Assembly (NCBI RefSeq): GCF_018968705.1
Contig: NZ_CP076668.1
Location: forward strand, 3,173,001-3,237,000
Length of the DNA stretch: 64,000 bases
From: Pseudomonas lijiangensis
GTDB lineage: Bacteria; Pseudomonadota; Gammaproteobacteria; Pseudomonadales; Pseudomonadaceae
Direction: 5' to 3'
The notes below the pieces were generated by a model, which saw only the letters and a list, made by a program, of their open reading frames with translations, did not search any database and was not told where the DNA came from. Made by a program: the position numbers and the translations under genes. Every line of letters starts with the position of its first letter. The first letter of the stretch is position 1. Shown here piece after piece: positions 1 to 8,194 of the stretch.

Positions 1-898
1 ACGACTGACCTACAGCCTGCAACTGGCTGAAATTCTGGCCGAGGCCTTGCCTGCGGACTGCGATCAGGGCGTGATTTCCAGCGTTCCACTGGGTTACGCC
101 GCCCACTGGAGCCCGGAGCGGCAGCAGCGTGCCGAAGAGTTGCTGGGGCACCTGACGTCTTCCCTGGCCAGCCTTCGGCACAAAACCGGCAAGAAGATCG
201 TGATCTGCCTGGAAATGGAGCCGGACTGCGTGCTGGAAAACACCACCCAGGCCATCGAGTTCTTTCAGCGCCTGCAAGCCCGCGACCCTCATCATGAGCA
301 TCTGGCGTTGTGCTTCGATGTCTGCCATCAGGCGGTCGTGTTCGAGGACTGTCATGAGTCGCTTGGCAGGCTGCGCGAAGCCGGGGTTCCGGTGGGCAAG
401 ATCCAGCTATCCAATGCCATGATCTGCCATCTGCCCGCCGAAGACGACAGTCGCCGTGAACAGGTTCTCGATGCGCTGGGCGACTTTGCCGAAGCCACCT
501 ACCTGCATCAGGTCAAGACCCTGGACCCACAAGGCCAGCTCAAAGCCTGGTCGGATCTGCCAGCAGCACTGGAGAACCCGGAGCAAAGCAGCGAGCTGAG
601 GATTCACTTCCACGTGCCGCTGTTCAGCGAGCAATTGCTGTTGCCAGAACTCAGCGGCAGCCAGTTGGCCTTGAGCCAGACTTTCGATTTCCTGGCAGAG
701 CACGCCGATTTCCGTCCGGTGCTGGAAGCGGAAACCTATAGCTGGAACGTCCTGCCTTCCGCCATCAGGCCACAGACCGAACGGGCCTTGCTGCTGGGCA
801 TCGCGGCCGAACTGCAATGGGTCGAAAAGCAACTGCGCCAGCGCGGTTTACTGCTGGCCGATGCCCACAAGCAAAAGGCCTATGCCGATGCGATCTGA
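1..898 (+). CDS. eboE: EboE-like TIM-barrel protein, 5' truncated by window edge
   Basis: The reading frame is open from base 2, so the true start lies upstream; 298 residues remain. The sequence looks like the sugar-phosphate isomerase/xylose-isomerase TIM-barrel family, with acidic and His-rich strand ends (CLEMEPDC, LCFDVCHQAVV, IQLSNAM, IHFHVPLF) that would line a metal site. In ebo/edb operons this family is EboE. The operon is linked to export of the scytonemin precursor in cyanobacteria and to nematode repellence in Pseudomonas fluorescens. The stop overlaps the start of the next gene, which is an EboF-type phosphodiesterase, and that order supports the call. The exact reaction is not known for the family. 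Confidence 0.8.
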   Translation, partial: RLTYSLQLAEILAEALPADCDQGVISSVPLGYAAHWSPERQQRAEELLGHLTSSLASLRHKTGKKIVICLEMEPDCVLENTTQAIEFFQRLQARDPHHEHLALCFDVCHQAVVFEDCHESLGRLREAGVPVGKIQLSNAMICHLPAEDDSRREQVLDALGDFAEATYLHQVKTLDPQGQLKAWSDLPAALENPEQSSELRIHFHVPLFSEQLLLPELSGSQLALSQTFDFLAEHADFRPVLEAETYSWNVLPSAIRPQTERALLLGIAAELQWVEKQLRQRGLLLADAHKQKAYADAI

Positions 899-2327
899 CC
901 TGTCGCCACTGCTGCTGATCAACGTGGTGGGCCTGACACCCGGCTTGCTGGGCGAAGCCACACCGCAGATCAATGCGTTGCTCAAGAATGCGCAGATGGC
1001 CAGCTTGCAGCCGGTGTTTCCGGCGGTGACTTCCACTGTGCAGGCGTCCATCCTTACCGGCCAGCCGCCCTCGAAGCATGGCGTTGTCGGCAATGGCTGG
1101 TATTTCCGCGATCAGGCCGAAGTCCGCTTCTGGCTGCAGCCCAACGATCTGATACAGGGCGAAAAGGTCTGGCACGCTCTCAAGCGTGAGCATCCGGAGT
1201 TTCGCAGCAGCCAGCTGTTCTGGTGGTTCAACATGTATGCCGACGTGGACGCCGCCATCACGCCACGTCCCCACTACCCCGCTGACGGCCGCAAAATGTT
1301 CGGTCTGTATTCGTCACCGGCGTCGCTGCACGAAGTCATCGAGCAGCAGATTGGCGAGTTTCCGTTTCCAGGTTTCTGGGGACCCGCCGCCGGTATCGCG
1401 TCCAGTCGCTGGATCGTGGATTGCGCCATGGCCGAATTCCGCATCAACCGGCCCAATCTGCAACTGGTCTATCTGCCGCACCTGGATTACAGCCTGCAAC
1501 GCCACGGGCCGGATCATCCGTCGATTGCCGATGAAGTGCGGGCCATCGACCATGAAGTCGGACGCTTGCTGGCCTTCGCCGAACAGCAAGGTGCCAAGGT
1601 CATGCTGCTTTCGGAATACGGCATAGAAGCGGTTCAGCAATCGGTGTCGATCAACCGGGTGCTGCGCTCGGAAGGCTTGCTGCAAGTGCGTCAGTCCCTG
1701 TCCTGGGAACTGCTGGATCCAGGCGCCAGTGCCGCCTTTGCCGTCACCGATCATCAGATCGCCCATATCTACGTGAAACGGGCGCAGGATATCCCCAAAG
1801 TCAAAGCCCTGTTGCAGCGCCAGCCAGGCATCGAGCAGGTGCTGGACAAGACAGAACAGCAGGCCTGGCAACTCGATCACCCTCGCAGCGGCGAGCTGGT
1901 GGCCATCGCAGAAGCCGGTTTCTGGTTCGATTACTACTACTGGTTCGATGATCGCAAGGCACCCGACTTTGCCCGCACCGTGGACATTCATCGCAAGCCC
2001 GGTTACGACCCGCTGGAGCTGTTCATCGACCCGGCCATTCGTTTTCCGAAACTGAAAGTGGCGCGCCGCCTGCTGCAGAAAAAGCTCGGCTTTCGCTACT
2101 ACATGGACTTGATCCCTCTCGATACCCGACTGATTCGCGGCAGCCATGGACGCTTGCCCGGCGATGAACAGTCAGGCCCGTTACTTATTACAAATTGCGA
2201 ACTGCAGTTGCCGGAGCGTCTTCCTGCAACAGCCGTCAAGCAACTGCTTCTGGAGTATTTCCGGGGGCACCCACACCGTGATCAGACGAATGCCAAGGAG
2301 ATTTCATGCGGCGAGCCCTTTATGTAA
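888..2327 (+). CDS. eboF: EboF-like nucleotide pyrophosphatase/phosphodiesterase
   Basis: This 479-residue protein belongs to the type I phosphodiesterase/nucleotide pyrophosphatase (alkaline phosphatase superfamily) fold. The nucleophile region reads PAVTSTVQASILTG, with the catalytic Thr followed by SKHGVVGNGWYFRD. Later metal-ligand motifs include LPHLDYSLQRHG and the DHQIAHIY stretch. The ATG at 888 is preferred because AAAAGG lies 9 bases upstream and it overlaps the eboE stop; in-frame ATGs at 861 and 882 are alternatives. It is the last classical ebo gene. Its 3' end overlaps the next gene by 22 bases, so the unknown genes downstream are co-transcribed and translationally coupled with ebo. 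The substrate is unknown. Confidence 0.82.
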   Translation: MRSDLSPLLLINVVGLTPGLLGEATPQINALLKNAQMASLQPVFPAVTSTVQASILTGQPPSKHGVVGNGWYFRDQAEVRFWLQPNDLIQGEKVWHALKREHPEFRSSQLFWWFNMYADVDAAITPRPHYPADGRKMFGLYSSPASLHEVIEQQIGEFPFPGFWGPAAGIASSRWIVDCAMAEFRINRPNLQLVYLPHLDYSLQRHGPDHPSIADEVRAIDHEVGRLLAFAEQQGAKVMLLSEYGIEAVQQSVSINRVLRSEGLLQVRQSLSWELLDPGASAAFAVTDHQIAHIYVKRAQDIPKVKALLQRQPGIEQVLDKTEQQAWQLDHPRSGELVAIAEAGFWFDYYYWFDDRKAPDFARTVDIHRKPGYDPLELFIDPAIRFPKLKVARRLLQKKLGFRYYMDLIPLDTRLIRGSHGRLPGDEQSGPLLITNCELQLPERLPATAVKQLLLEYFRGHPHRDQTNAKEISCGEPFM

Positions 2328-3469
2328 GCGTTCTAAGTGCCGTGGCCAGTCTGGCTCAGGCGCAGACACCACCCCCTTTCGATTGCACCAACCTTTTCAA
2401 GTTTGGCACCAGCCAGGCCACGACCTGGACCACCTTCCAGCAGAGCCCTGAAACCATGGCCTGGAACTGGTTTGCCTGCCTGAACCAGCCGGCAGCCCAA
2501 GGCAACCCCAATCGTGTCTGGGAAACCCTCAAGCCCAGCGATCAGGTCTATCTGAGCAATGGCGCCCAGCCCCTGCCCTATGCACAGCGTGAACAACTGC
2601 CAGCCGATGTGAAAACCAAGGCTCAACAGTTGAACATGAACATGCAGCGTACCTTCCAGAATCTGGACAGCATTCAGCAAGTGGACGGGCTGATCCTGCA
2701 AATGGGAAATCAGGTCCCTGCGGCGCAACGGGGCCAGCCCGTACGCTTTCACTTGCAGATGAGTGAAGACACCTTCAATTACATCGTTGAAAAGAACGTC
2801 TACAACACCAACGGCCAGGCGGCCCTGACCAGCAACCTGAACTTTCCCTCGACAGCCTGGGAGTTGAAAACCTCCTGGCTGTGGATCGGTGCCGACCAGG
2901 CGTTCATGCAGCAACTGGCCAATGACGGCTATTACATCATTCAGGCCTATTACCTGGACGATGACGAGAAGACCTACAACGTGGGTTATGCCGCCCTCAG
3001 CGGCATGCATGTCATCAACAAGCTGTCGCCAAGCTGGGTCTGGACCACCTTCGAAAACAAGAACAACAGCAAGTACAGCGTGACCAATGACACTCCGGCC
3101 AAACCCATGACCAACATCACCGGGCCGACAGCGGCGGCACAACCGGTCAATACCACCTTCCAGGCCCAGTACCCGGCTCTGGCGCAGTACGAACTGATCG
3201 GCGTCCAGTACCAGAACGACGGGCAACTGCTGGCCAACTCGCAACTGGAGTCGGCTTTCCAGAGCAATTCCGACTGCCTCGCCTGCCACAGCACAGCGGC
3301 CTACTCAAAGACAAAACACTATTTCAACTTCGCGCTCCCGGAAAAGGACGGCATCGTCTATCCGGTCAAGGAACTGCCGGACTCGGCCTATGCCGGCTAC
3401 CAGAAACTGGACTTCGTCTGGTCGCTCAAACGCGCCCAGTGGCAACGATCTGCACCTAAAGGAGAGTGA
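2306..3469 (+). CDS. Secreted single-CxxCH cytochrome-like protein, copy 1
   Basis: The 387-residue product begins with a clear Sec signal (hydrophobic run ending ASLAQAQ), so it should act in the periplasm. One haem c motif, CLACH, sits at residues 324-328 near the C-terminus; the rest is not a classical small cytochrome c. It is paralogous to the protein at 6899-8191. Both share a NYIV..N.YN segment, a GMHVIN/GLHIIT segment and a W.W.TFE motif before the haem site. AAGGAG at 2296-2301 fixes the start, which lies inside the end of eboF. A VioB-N-like gene follows five bases after the stop. Large single-haem proteins of this type are widespread but uncharacterised; an electron-transfer or oxidase role is inference. 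Confidence 0.75.
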   Translation: MRRALYVSVLSAVASLAQAQTPPPFDCTNLFKFGTSQATTWTTFQQSPETMAWNWFACLNQPAAQGNPNRVWETLKPSDQVYLSNGAQPLPYAQREQLPADVKTKAQQLNMNMQRTFQNLDSIQQVDGLILQMGNQVPAAQRGQPVRFHLQMSEDTFNYIVEKNVYNTNGQAALTSNLNFPSTAWELKTSWLWIGADQAFMQQLANDGYYIIQAYYLDDDEKTYNVGYAALSGMHVINKLSPSWVWTTFENKNNSKYSVTNDTPAKPMTNITGPTAAAQPVNTTFQAQYPALAQYELIGVQYQNDGQLLANSQLESAFQSNSDCLACHSTAAYSKTKHYFNFALPEKDGIVYPVKELPDSAYAGYQKLDFVWSLKRAQWQRSAPKGE

Positions 3470-3473
3470 CCCC

Positions 3474-5882
3474 ATGAGCGTGTTGAATTTCCCTCGTATC
3501 TATTTCAATGGCCACATGTTCTGGAATCCGCCGACGGCCAATAACAACGACATGTTTCCGCTGTACGACGCAGTCAAGATGCAGATGAACTGGCCGTTTC
3601 TGAAGGAGTACGGCATCACGCCTGAAAATGCCGCCACCACTCTGATGCCCTGGACCATCGCACCGATTCCCAGGGTGCCCGATTACGTATTACAGGTACC
3701 GGGCAATTACGGCGCGAGCGGCATTCCCGGCGAATGGGATCTGTTTGGTGACAATGGCTGCGGCACAGTGGGCTACAAGGATATTCAGTCTCTGGTCATT
3801 GGCGGAGAGCTGCAGAACGACAGCTATATCAGCCAGGATGATCTGGTCAACAAAAGTTACCAACTGGTAGGCAACCCTTTTGGCAGCACTGCACAGACAC
3901 CGGCCCGTTTCGTTGATGTGAGTCCTTGGCAGAACACGTTCACGGCACTGTATTTCGACAAGCTGATCATTGGAGACAGCCAGTGTGGTCTGACTCTTGA
4001 CCGCCAGTACCGCATGCTTGATCGCTTTCTGAACTTCAACTGGGGAGCCTTCGGCGGCCTGAATTATGTCACCACCACCTGGCAGACCTGTTTCCCCAAG
4101 GAAAACCTGCAATGGGTAAACGGAAACTCGGTGTTGTTGAAAAACCTTCAGCAGCAGATGGAAAAGCAAAATGCCAAAGGTCTGATGTTCCGGTTTTCGA
4201 CCTATCTGACTTACTACGACAAAAACGGCATTTTCAACGATTACCCGCCTTTCATCACTCACTCCGCAGACAAGAGCCAGAGCGCGCAGGAAAAAATTCA
4301 GAAAGAAATGCAGGCCATGTATCAGAAAGGCCTGGATAACGTTGCAGATATTTTCTTCAACCCGGCTTATAGCCGTACGGCTGGCACCTTGGGGCTATGG
4401 TTCGAGGATGAATTCCCGACTGCACCTGCCGGACGTCGTCTGGTTCCGGCATCACCCATCAGCGTTTACAAGAAAACGCCGGGCGATACGCCTCTTCCGC
4501 CCGGAGCCACTATCCAGCTTGGTGTGATTTCGGCTCAGGTACAGCCTGAAAGCAACATTCTGTCGCTGGATCTGGGAACCGGCTTTCCGTTTTATACCGT
4601 GGACGACAAGGCCGCAGTCCCCGTGGCCGAGAAATTCCAGGCAGGTGACTATGAGGTGGGAGTACGAACCAACGGACAATTCAGCAAGGTCGCAAGCTTC
4701 GGCTTCGATCAGTATCAACAGTCCGCTTTCGACAAGCGCTCCGGCATTCTCGATTTCTCCCTGACACCCGACGCCATCAGCAAACTGCAAAGCGGGCCGC
4801 TGGAACTGCAATTGTCGGGCTCGTCACCCACGACCGCCGCCACACAGCAGATGTGGACCGCCGAAGTCGTGGAAAGCGCCAGTTTCATCGATGTCGGCGA
4901 TACCAAGACGCTGAACATCATGGTTCAGTACGATGGCAAACCGGCGGCGAATACCGTGGTCTGGGTGGCGGAATACAACAACGCCTTTTCAGTGACCACC
5001 AGTAGCTATTACCTGGCCTTCAGTAATGCAGCAGATTTCACTCTGTTCGAAAATTACCCACCCACTTATGAGCAGAACGCATCCGTGCTGCCACAATTTC
5101 TCAATACCCCTCCCGTATTGAGCCTGGCCGCCGATGGCAGCGGTCGCCAGCTGACGGAGTTTTTACCTCCGCTGGCTGCAAGCGTACTGAAGGACGATTC
5201 TCCGAAAGAAGTCAGCTATCAGACCTACCTGAGCAACCCGACAGCGCTGGAGCTGACGCCTTGTCTATCGCTGGCCAATGCCATTGGGCATCAAGACACT
5301 CTGGAAGGAAAAAACGGCAGCACAGTGAACTACAGCGTGGCGAAGATCACGACAGATGCCAACGGTGTCGCTCAATTGACCTTTACCGCTCAGGCCCCGG
5401 GCTTTCCCACATTGCGCTTCTTCGTACAGGAAGGTGATCAAGCCCCCCAGATCCCTTTCAGCTTCAACTACCTGTCGGCTTACACCGACTTCCTGGCACC
5501 TCTGCGGGTTCTTCCTCTGGAGCCGCAACTGCAACAGGACTTCATCACTTACTGGAACAGCATCTACGAGCAGCAGGACGCCCGTGTCTTGATCTGGGAG
5601 AAGTTCATCTATCCGCGAATCCTCGAACCCTTCTATTACCTGTATCCGATCATGGCCAAGTACATGCCGCTCAACTCCCTGAAGCGCATAGAAGGCGCGG
5701 TCGATCAGTTGATTGTGCTGATCAGCAAGCCGTACCAGGAAGAAAGCACACTGGCGATGCCCATCACCCGTGACATGCCGCAAAGCCGCCGTGCCGTACT
5801 GGAGCTTTGGGCGCAATCCCTCGTCAAGGGCAACTACCCGCCCACGCCCCTGAGCATGAGCGACTTCCCGAAAAGCTGTTAA
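3474..5882 (+). CDS. VioB N-terminal-domain-like protein, copy 1
   Basis: The 802-residue protein has no signal peptide. It opens MSVLNFPRIYFNGHMFW, closely resembling the opening of VioB as I remember it (MSILDFPRIHFRGWAR). Further VioB-like landmarks follow in order: a GDNG segment near residue 95, a GTLGLWFEDEFP..PAGRRL block near 305-325, and a C-terminal block with YPIMAKYMPLN and MPITRDMPQSRR. VioB, RebD and StaD couple two imino-acids in violacein/indolocarbazole pathways; their C-terminal ferritin-like half is missing here. AAAGGAG at 3458-3463 sets the start. It pairs with the haem protein upstream and is paralogous to 8195-10003. An enzymatic role is inferred only from this remote similarity. 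Confidence 0.72.
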   Translation: MSVLNFPRIYFNGHMFWNPPTANNNDMFPLYDAVKMQMNWPFLKEYGITPENAATTLMPWTIAPIPRVPDYVLQVPGNYGASGIPGEWDLFGDNGCGTVGYKDIQSLVIGGELQNDSYISQDDLVNKSYQLVGNPFGSTAQTPARFVDVSPWQNTFTALYFDKLIIGDSQCGLTLDRQYRMLDRFLNFNWGAFGGLNYVTTTWQTCFPKENLQWVNGNSVLLKNLQQQMEKQNAKGLMFRFSTYLTYYDKNGIFNDYPPFITHSADKSQSAQEKIQKEMQAMYQKGLDNVADIFFNPAYSRTAGTLGLWFEDEFPTAPAGRRLVPASPISVYKKTPGDTPLPPGATIQLGVISAQVQPESNILSLDLGTGFPFYTVDDKAAVPVAEKFQAGDYEVGVRTNGQFSKVASFGFDQYQQSAFDKRSGILDFSLTPDAISKLQSGPLELQLSGSSPTTAATQQMWTAEVVESASFIDVGDTKTLNIMVQYDGKPAANTVVWVAEYNNAFSVTTSSYYLAFSNAADFTLFENYPPTYEQNASVLPQFLNTPPVLSLAADGSGRQLTEFLPPLAASVLKDDSPKEVSYQTYLSNPTALELTPCLSLANAIGHQDTLEGKNGSTVNYSVAKITTDANGVAQLTFTAQAPGFPTLRFFVQEGDQAPQIPFSFNYLSAYTDFLAPLRVLPLEPQLQQDFITYWNSIYEQQDARVLIWEKFIYPRILEPFYYLYPIMAKYMPLNSLKRIEGAVDQLIVLISKPYQEESTLAMPITRDMPQSRRAVLELWAQSLVKGNYPPTPLSMSDFPKSC

Positions 5883-5941
5883 ACGCCCAGGCAGGAAAGC
5901 GGGTGGCCAACAGGCCATCCGCCATTTCAAAGGAGTGTCGT

Positions 5942-6880
5942 ATGAAATCCAGCGTTCTGATTCGGCTGTTCATGTTGTCGAGCCTGCTGTTCTGCAACTC
6001 CCTGTTTGCGCAGGGCGGCGGCGATATCTACCCGTCCATGGGCGTACACAACACCGCAGGCTGTAATGAAAAGAACGGCAACTGCATCGCCAAACGCAAC
6101 CCGACCGACCCCAGCGATCCGTTCTTCCCGGCATTCTGGGTCAGTGACTGGACCATGTACCGGGTGACCACCGACAGCTACAAGAAAAACCCGCCGCCTT
6201 ACAGCAACCCGCCCTCCACCTTGAAGCCGAGTGATTACAGCGTTTCCAGGGGCACCAGCTATTACGACACCACTTACATTCCGGCCGACGGCGATGGCTA
6301 CGGCGCGATGATGGAGCACTACGAGAAATACTGCCTGCCGATCTTCCCGATCAAGGACAATAATTACACCTGCTCCTTCGTGTCCCTGGGCAACAAGGCG
6401 TATTTCCTGACCTACGAGCAGGACCGCCCCAAGGGCATGCCCGCCTGCTGCATGTTCTCACCCATGAACCACCCGCCTCGCCAGGACTTCATCCAGCATT
6501 TGCCGTATAGCCCCGAGCGCAGCAAAAACCTCAATGCCAGCGTGCAGGCCTATTCCATTGATGTACCGGGGCCGGATGGTCCGATCCTGTTCGGCTATTC
6601 ATTCTTCAAGGACGCCACCCGCGACCAGCAGGGTCAGGCACCGTATCGGCACCCGCAATCCTTCTTCTTTTCAGGCGACGTCTCCACCGCCGATGCGCCC
6701 ATCGTCAGCCAGAACTACACCAACTTTCGCGTAAGCAAACCGGACCCGGCCACGACCTGGGCGCAGGTGGCGAAGATGTGTCCGGCCAATCCCGAGCCCT
6801 GCCAGTTGTTCAACCCGCCAGCCACGCTGAGCAACGGCAAAAAGGCGCAATGGAACAACCTGATGCCCAACAGGCCCTGA
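5942..6880 (+). CDS. Secreted Cys-containing protein of unknown function
   Basis: This 312-residue protein has a Sec signal peptide (LIRLFMLSSLLFCNSLFAQ) cleaved around residue 23. The mature part is rich in Pro, Tyr and Cys, with Cys residues in pairs or close spacing (CNEKNGNC, ACCMF, CPANPEPC), suggesting disulfides in the periplasm. I do not recognise the family and see no haem motif, catalytic signature or membrane segment after the signal. AAGGAG at 5930-5935 precedes the ATG. It lies between two haem/VioB-like gene pairs, 59 bases after the first and 18 bases before the second, so it is very likely part of the same operon and process. Confidence 0.7.
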   Translation: MKSSVLIRLFMLSSLLFCNSLFAQGGGDIYPSMGVHNTAGCNEKNGNCIAKRNPTDPSDPFFPAFWVSDWTMYRVTTDSYKKNPPPYSNPPSTLKPSDYSVSRGTSYYDTTYIPADGDGYGAMMEHYEKYCLPIFPIKDNNYTCSFVSLGNKAYFLTYEQDRPKGMPACCMFSPMNHPPRQDFIQHLPYSPERSKNLNASVQAYSIDVPGPDGPILFGYSFFKDATRDQQGQAPYRHPQSFFFSGDVSTADAPIVSQNYTNFRVSKPDPATTWAQVAKMCPANPEPCQLFNPPATLSNGKKAQWNNLMPNRP

Positions 6881-6898
6881 CAGACAAGGACGTGTGCC

Positions 6899-8191
6899 AT
6901 GACTACTCGATATCGTCTTGCCCTGGCACTGCTCGGCAGTGTCAGCCTGCCTGCCCTGGCCCTTGAACAACCGATGCCGGATGTGTCGGTGACGAGCCTG
7001 AATTGCCAGCTGCCCGGCAGCCCCCCAGCCGCCAAAAGCGGCCAGGACCCGTTCGATCTGTACAGCTGGCAGATGTTCATCGCCCTGAACTGGCCCGTAA
7101 CGGATGGTCAGCGCGGAACCCCCGACTGCAACAAGAAGCCTGGGGATGCGGGTTACACCGTCTGGCAGAGTTACAAGAACGTCAGTGAAATATTCCCGGC
7201 AGACGGCAGTAATCCAGGCCCCTGGAATACGCCGTTGACCGCCCGGAATCTGGGCATGATCAATATTTCGGCCCTGAAAAACACCAGCGTACTCCAGGCG
7301 GTCGATCAGGCCGTGGGCGGCTGGCTGATCGATCAACGCGGCAATCCGACCTACTACGACATCTCGGCCAACGAGGTTTCGTACAACTACATCGTGGCCA
7401 ACGACTTCTACAACGCCAATGTAGTTTCCAAGGCCAGCAACATCTCATTCCCGAACGGCGTCATCGAGGTCAAGTCCAGCTGGCGCATACTCACGCCCGC
7501 CGACAATGCCAGTCGTTACCTGACGGTTCATTCCCAGGTCGATCTGTTCGATGATCAGGGCAAGCCCACCGGTGCTGTTGAAGATGCCTATCTGGGGCTG
7601 GTGGGTCTGCACATCATCACCAAGGTTCAGGGCTATCCGCAGTGGATCTGGTCCACCTTCGAGCAGGTCGACAACGTGCCGCCCAAGAAGGAATCGGGCG
7701 GCCAATGGATCGACAACCCGACTTCCGGCATCAATTATTCCTACTTCAACCCCCATGCCGAGCCTGCCAGCCTCAATCAGTCTCCGTGCGACTGGCAGAC
7801 GCAAGACAACAAGATGGTGTGCGTACCCAAGGCCGGCACCACCTTCCAGACCCCGAACCCGCTGAACCGGGTGACGCCGATTGCTCTCTCCACCGAACTG
7901 ATCAACAAGGGATTCCAGCTCAATCCCGGCTTGCAGCAAAGCGCTCTGAAGTACTACCAGCTCGTCACGACCCAACGTCCGTTCAACCCGAACAACCCCG
8001 GTAATCCGTTGGGTCAGCCGACCCCGGCACTCTCGGCCAACGTCACGATGGAAAGCTATATCCAGGCCAACAGCAGTTGCATGGCGTGCCACTCCATGGC
8101 GACACCAGTCGGCAGCCCCTACAAGGCCGACTTTTCCTACATGTTCAAATTTGCGCAACCCGCCGCCCAAGGCGCCAAGGACGAGAAATAG
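6899..8191 (+). CDS. Secreted single-CxxCH cytochrome-like protein, copy 2
   Basis: The 430-residue product starts with a signal peptide (LALALLGSVSLPALALE) and carries one haem c site, CMACH, at residues 394-398. Shared features with the 387-residue copy include NYIVANDFYN, a VKSSW segment, GLHIIT and PQWIWSTFEQ, in the same order, so the two are true paralogues. It adds an N-terminal DPFDLYSWQMFIALNWP segment typical of a larger family of putative cytochromes. The next gene starts three bases after its stop. Inference: an electron-transfer partner or peroxidase/oxidase-like component of the pathway, located in the periplasm. Confidence 0.75.
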   Translation: MTTRYRLALALLGSVSLPALALEQPMPDVSVTSLNCQLPGSPPAAKSGQDPFDLYSWQMFIALNWPVTDGQRGTPDCNKKPGDAGYTVWQSYKNVSEIFPADGSNPGPWNTPLTARNLGMINISALKNTSVLQAVDQAVGGWLIDQRGNPTYYDISANEVSYNYIVANDFYNANVVSKASNISFPNGVIEVKSSWRILTPADNASRYLTVHSQVDLFDDQGKPTGAVEDAYLGLVGLHIITKVQGYPQWIWSTFEQVDNVPPKKESGGQWIDNPTSGINYSYFNPHAEPASLNQSPCDWQTQDNKMVCVPKAGTTFQTPNPLNRVTPIALSTELINKGFQLNPGLQQSALKYYQLVTTQRPFNPNNPGNPLGQPTPALSANVTMESYIQANSSCMACHSMATPVGSPYKADFSYMFKFAQPAAQGAKDEK

Positions 8192-8194
8192 AGC

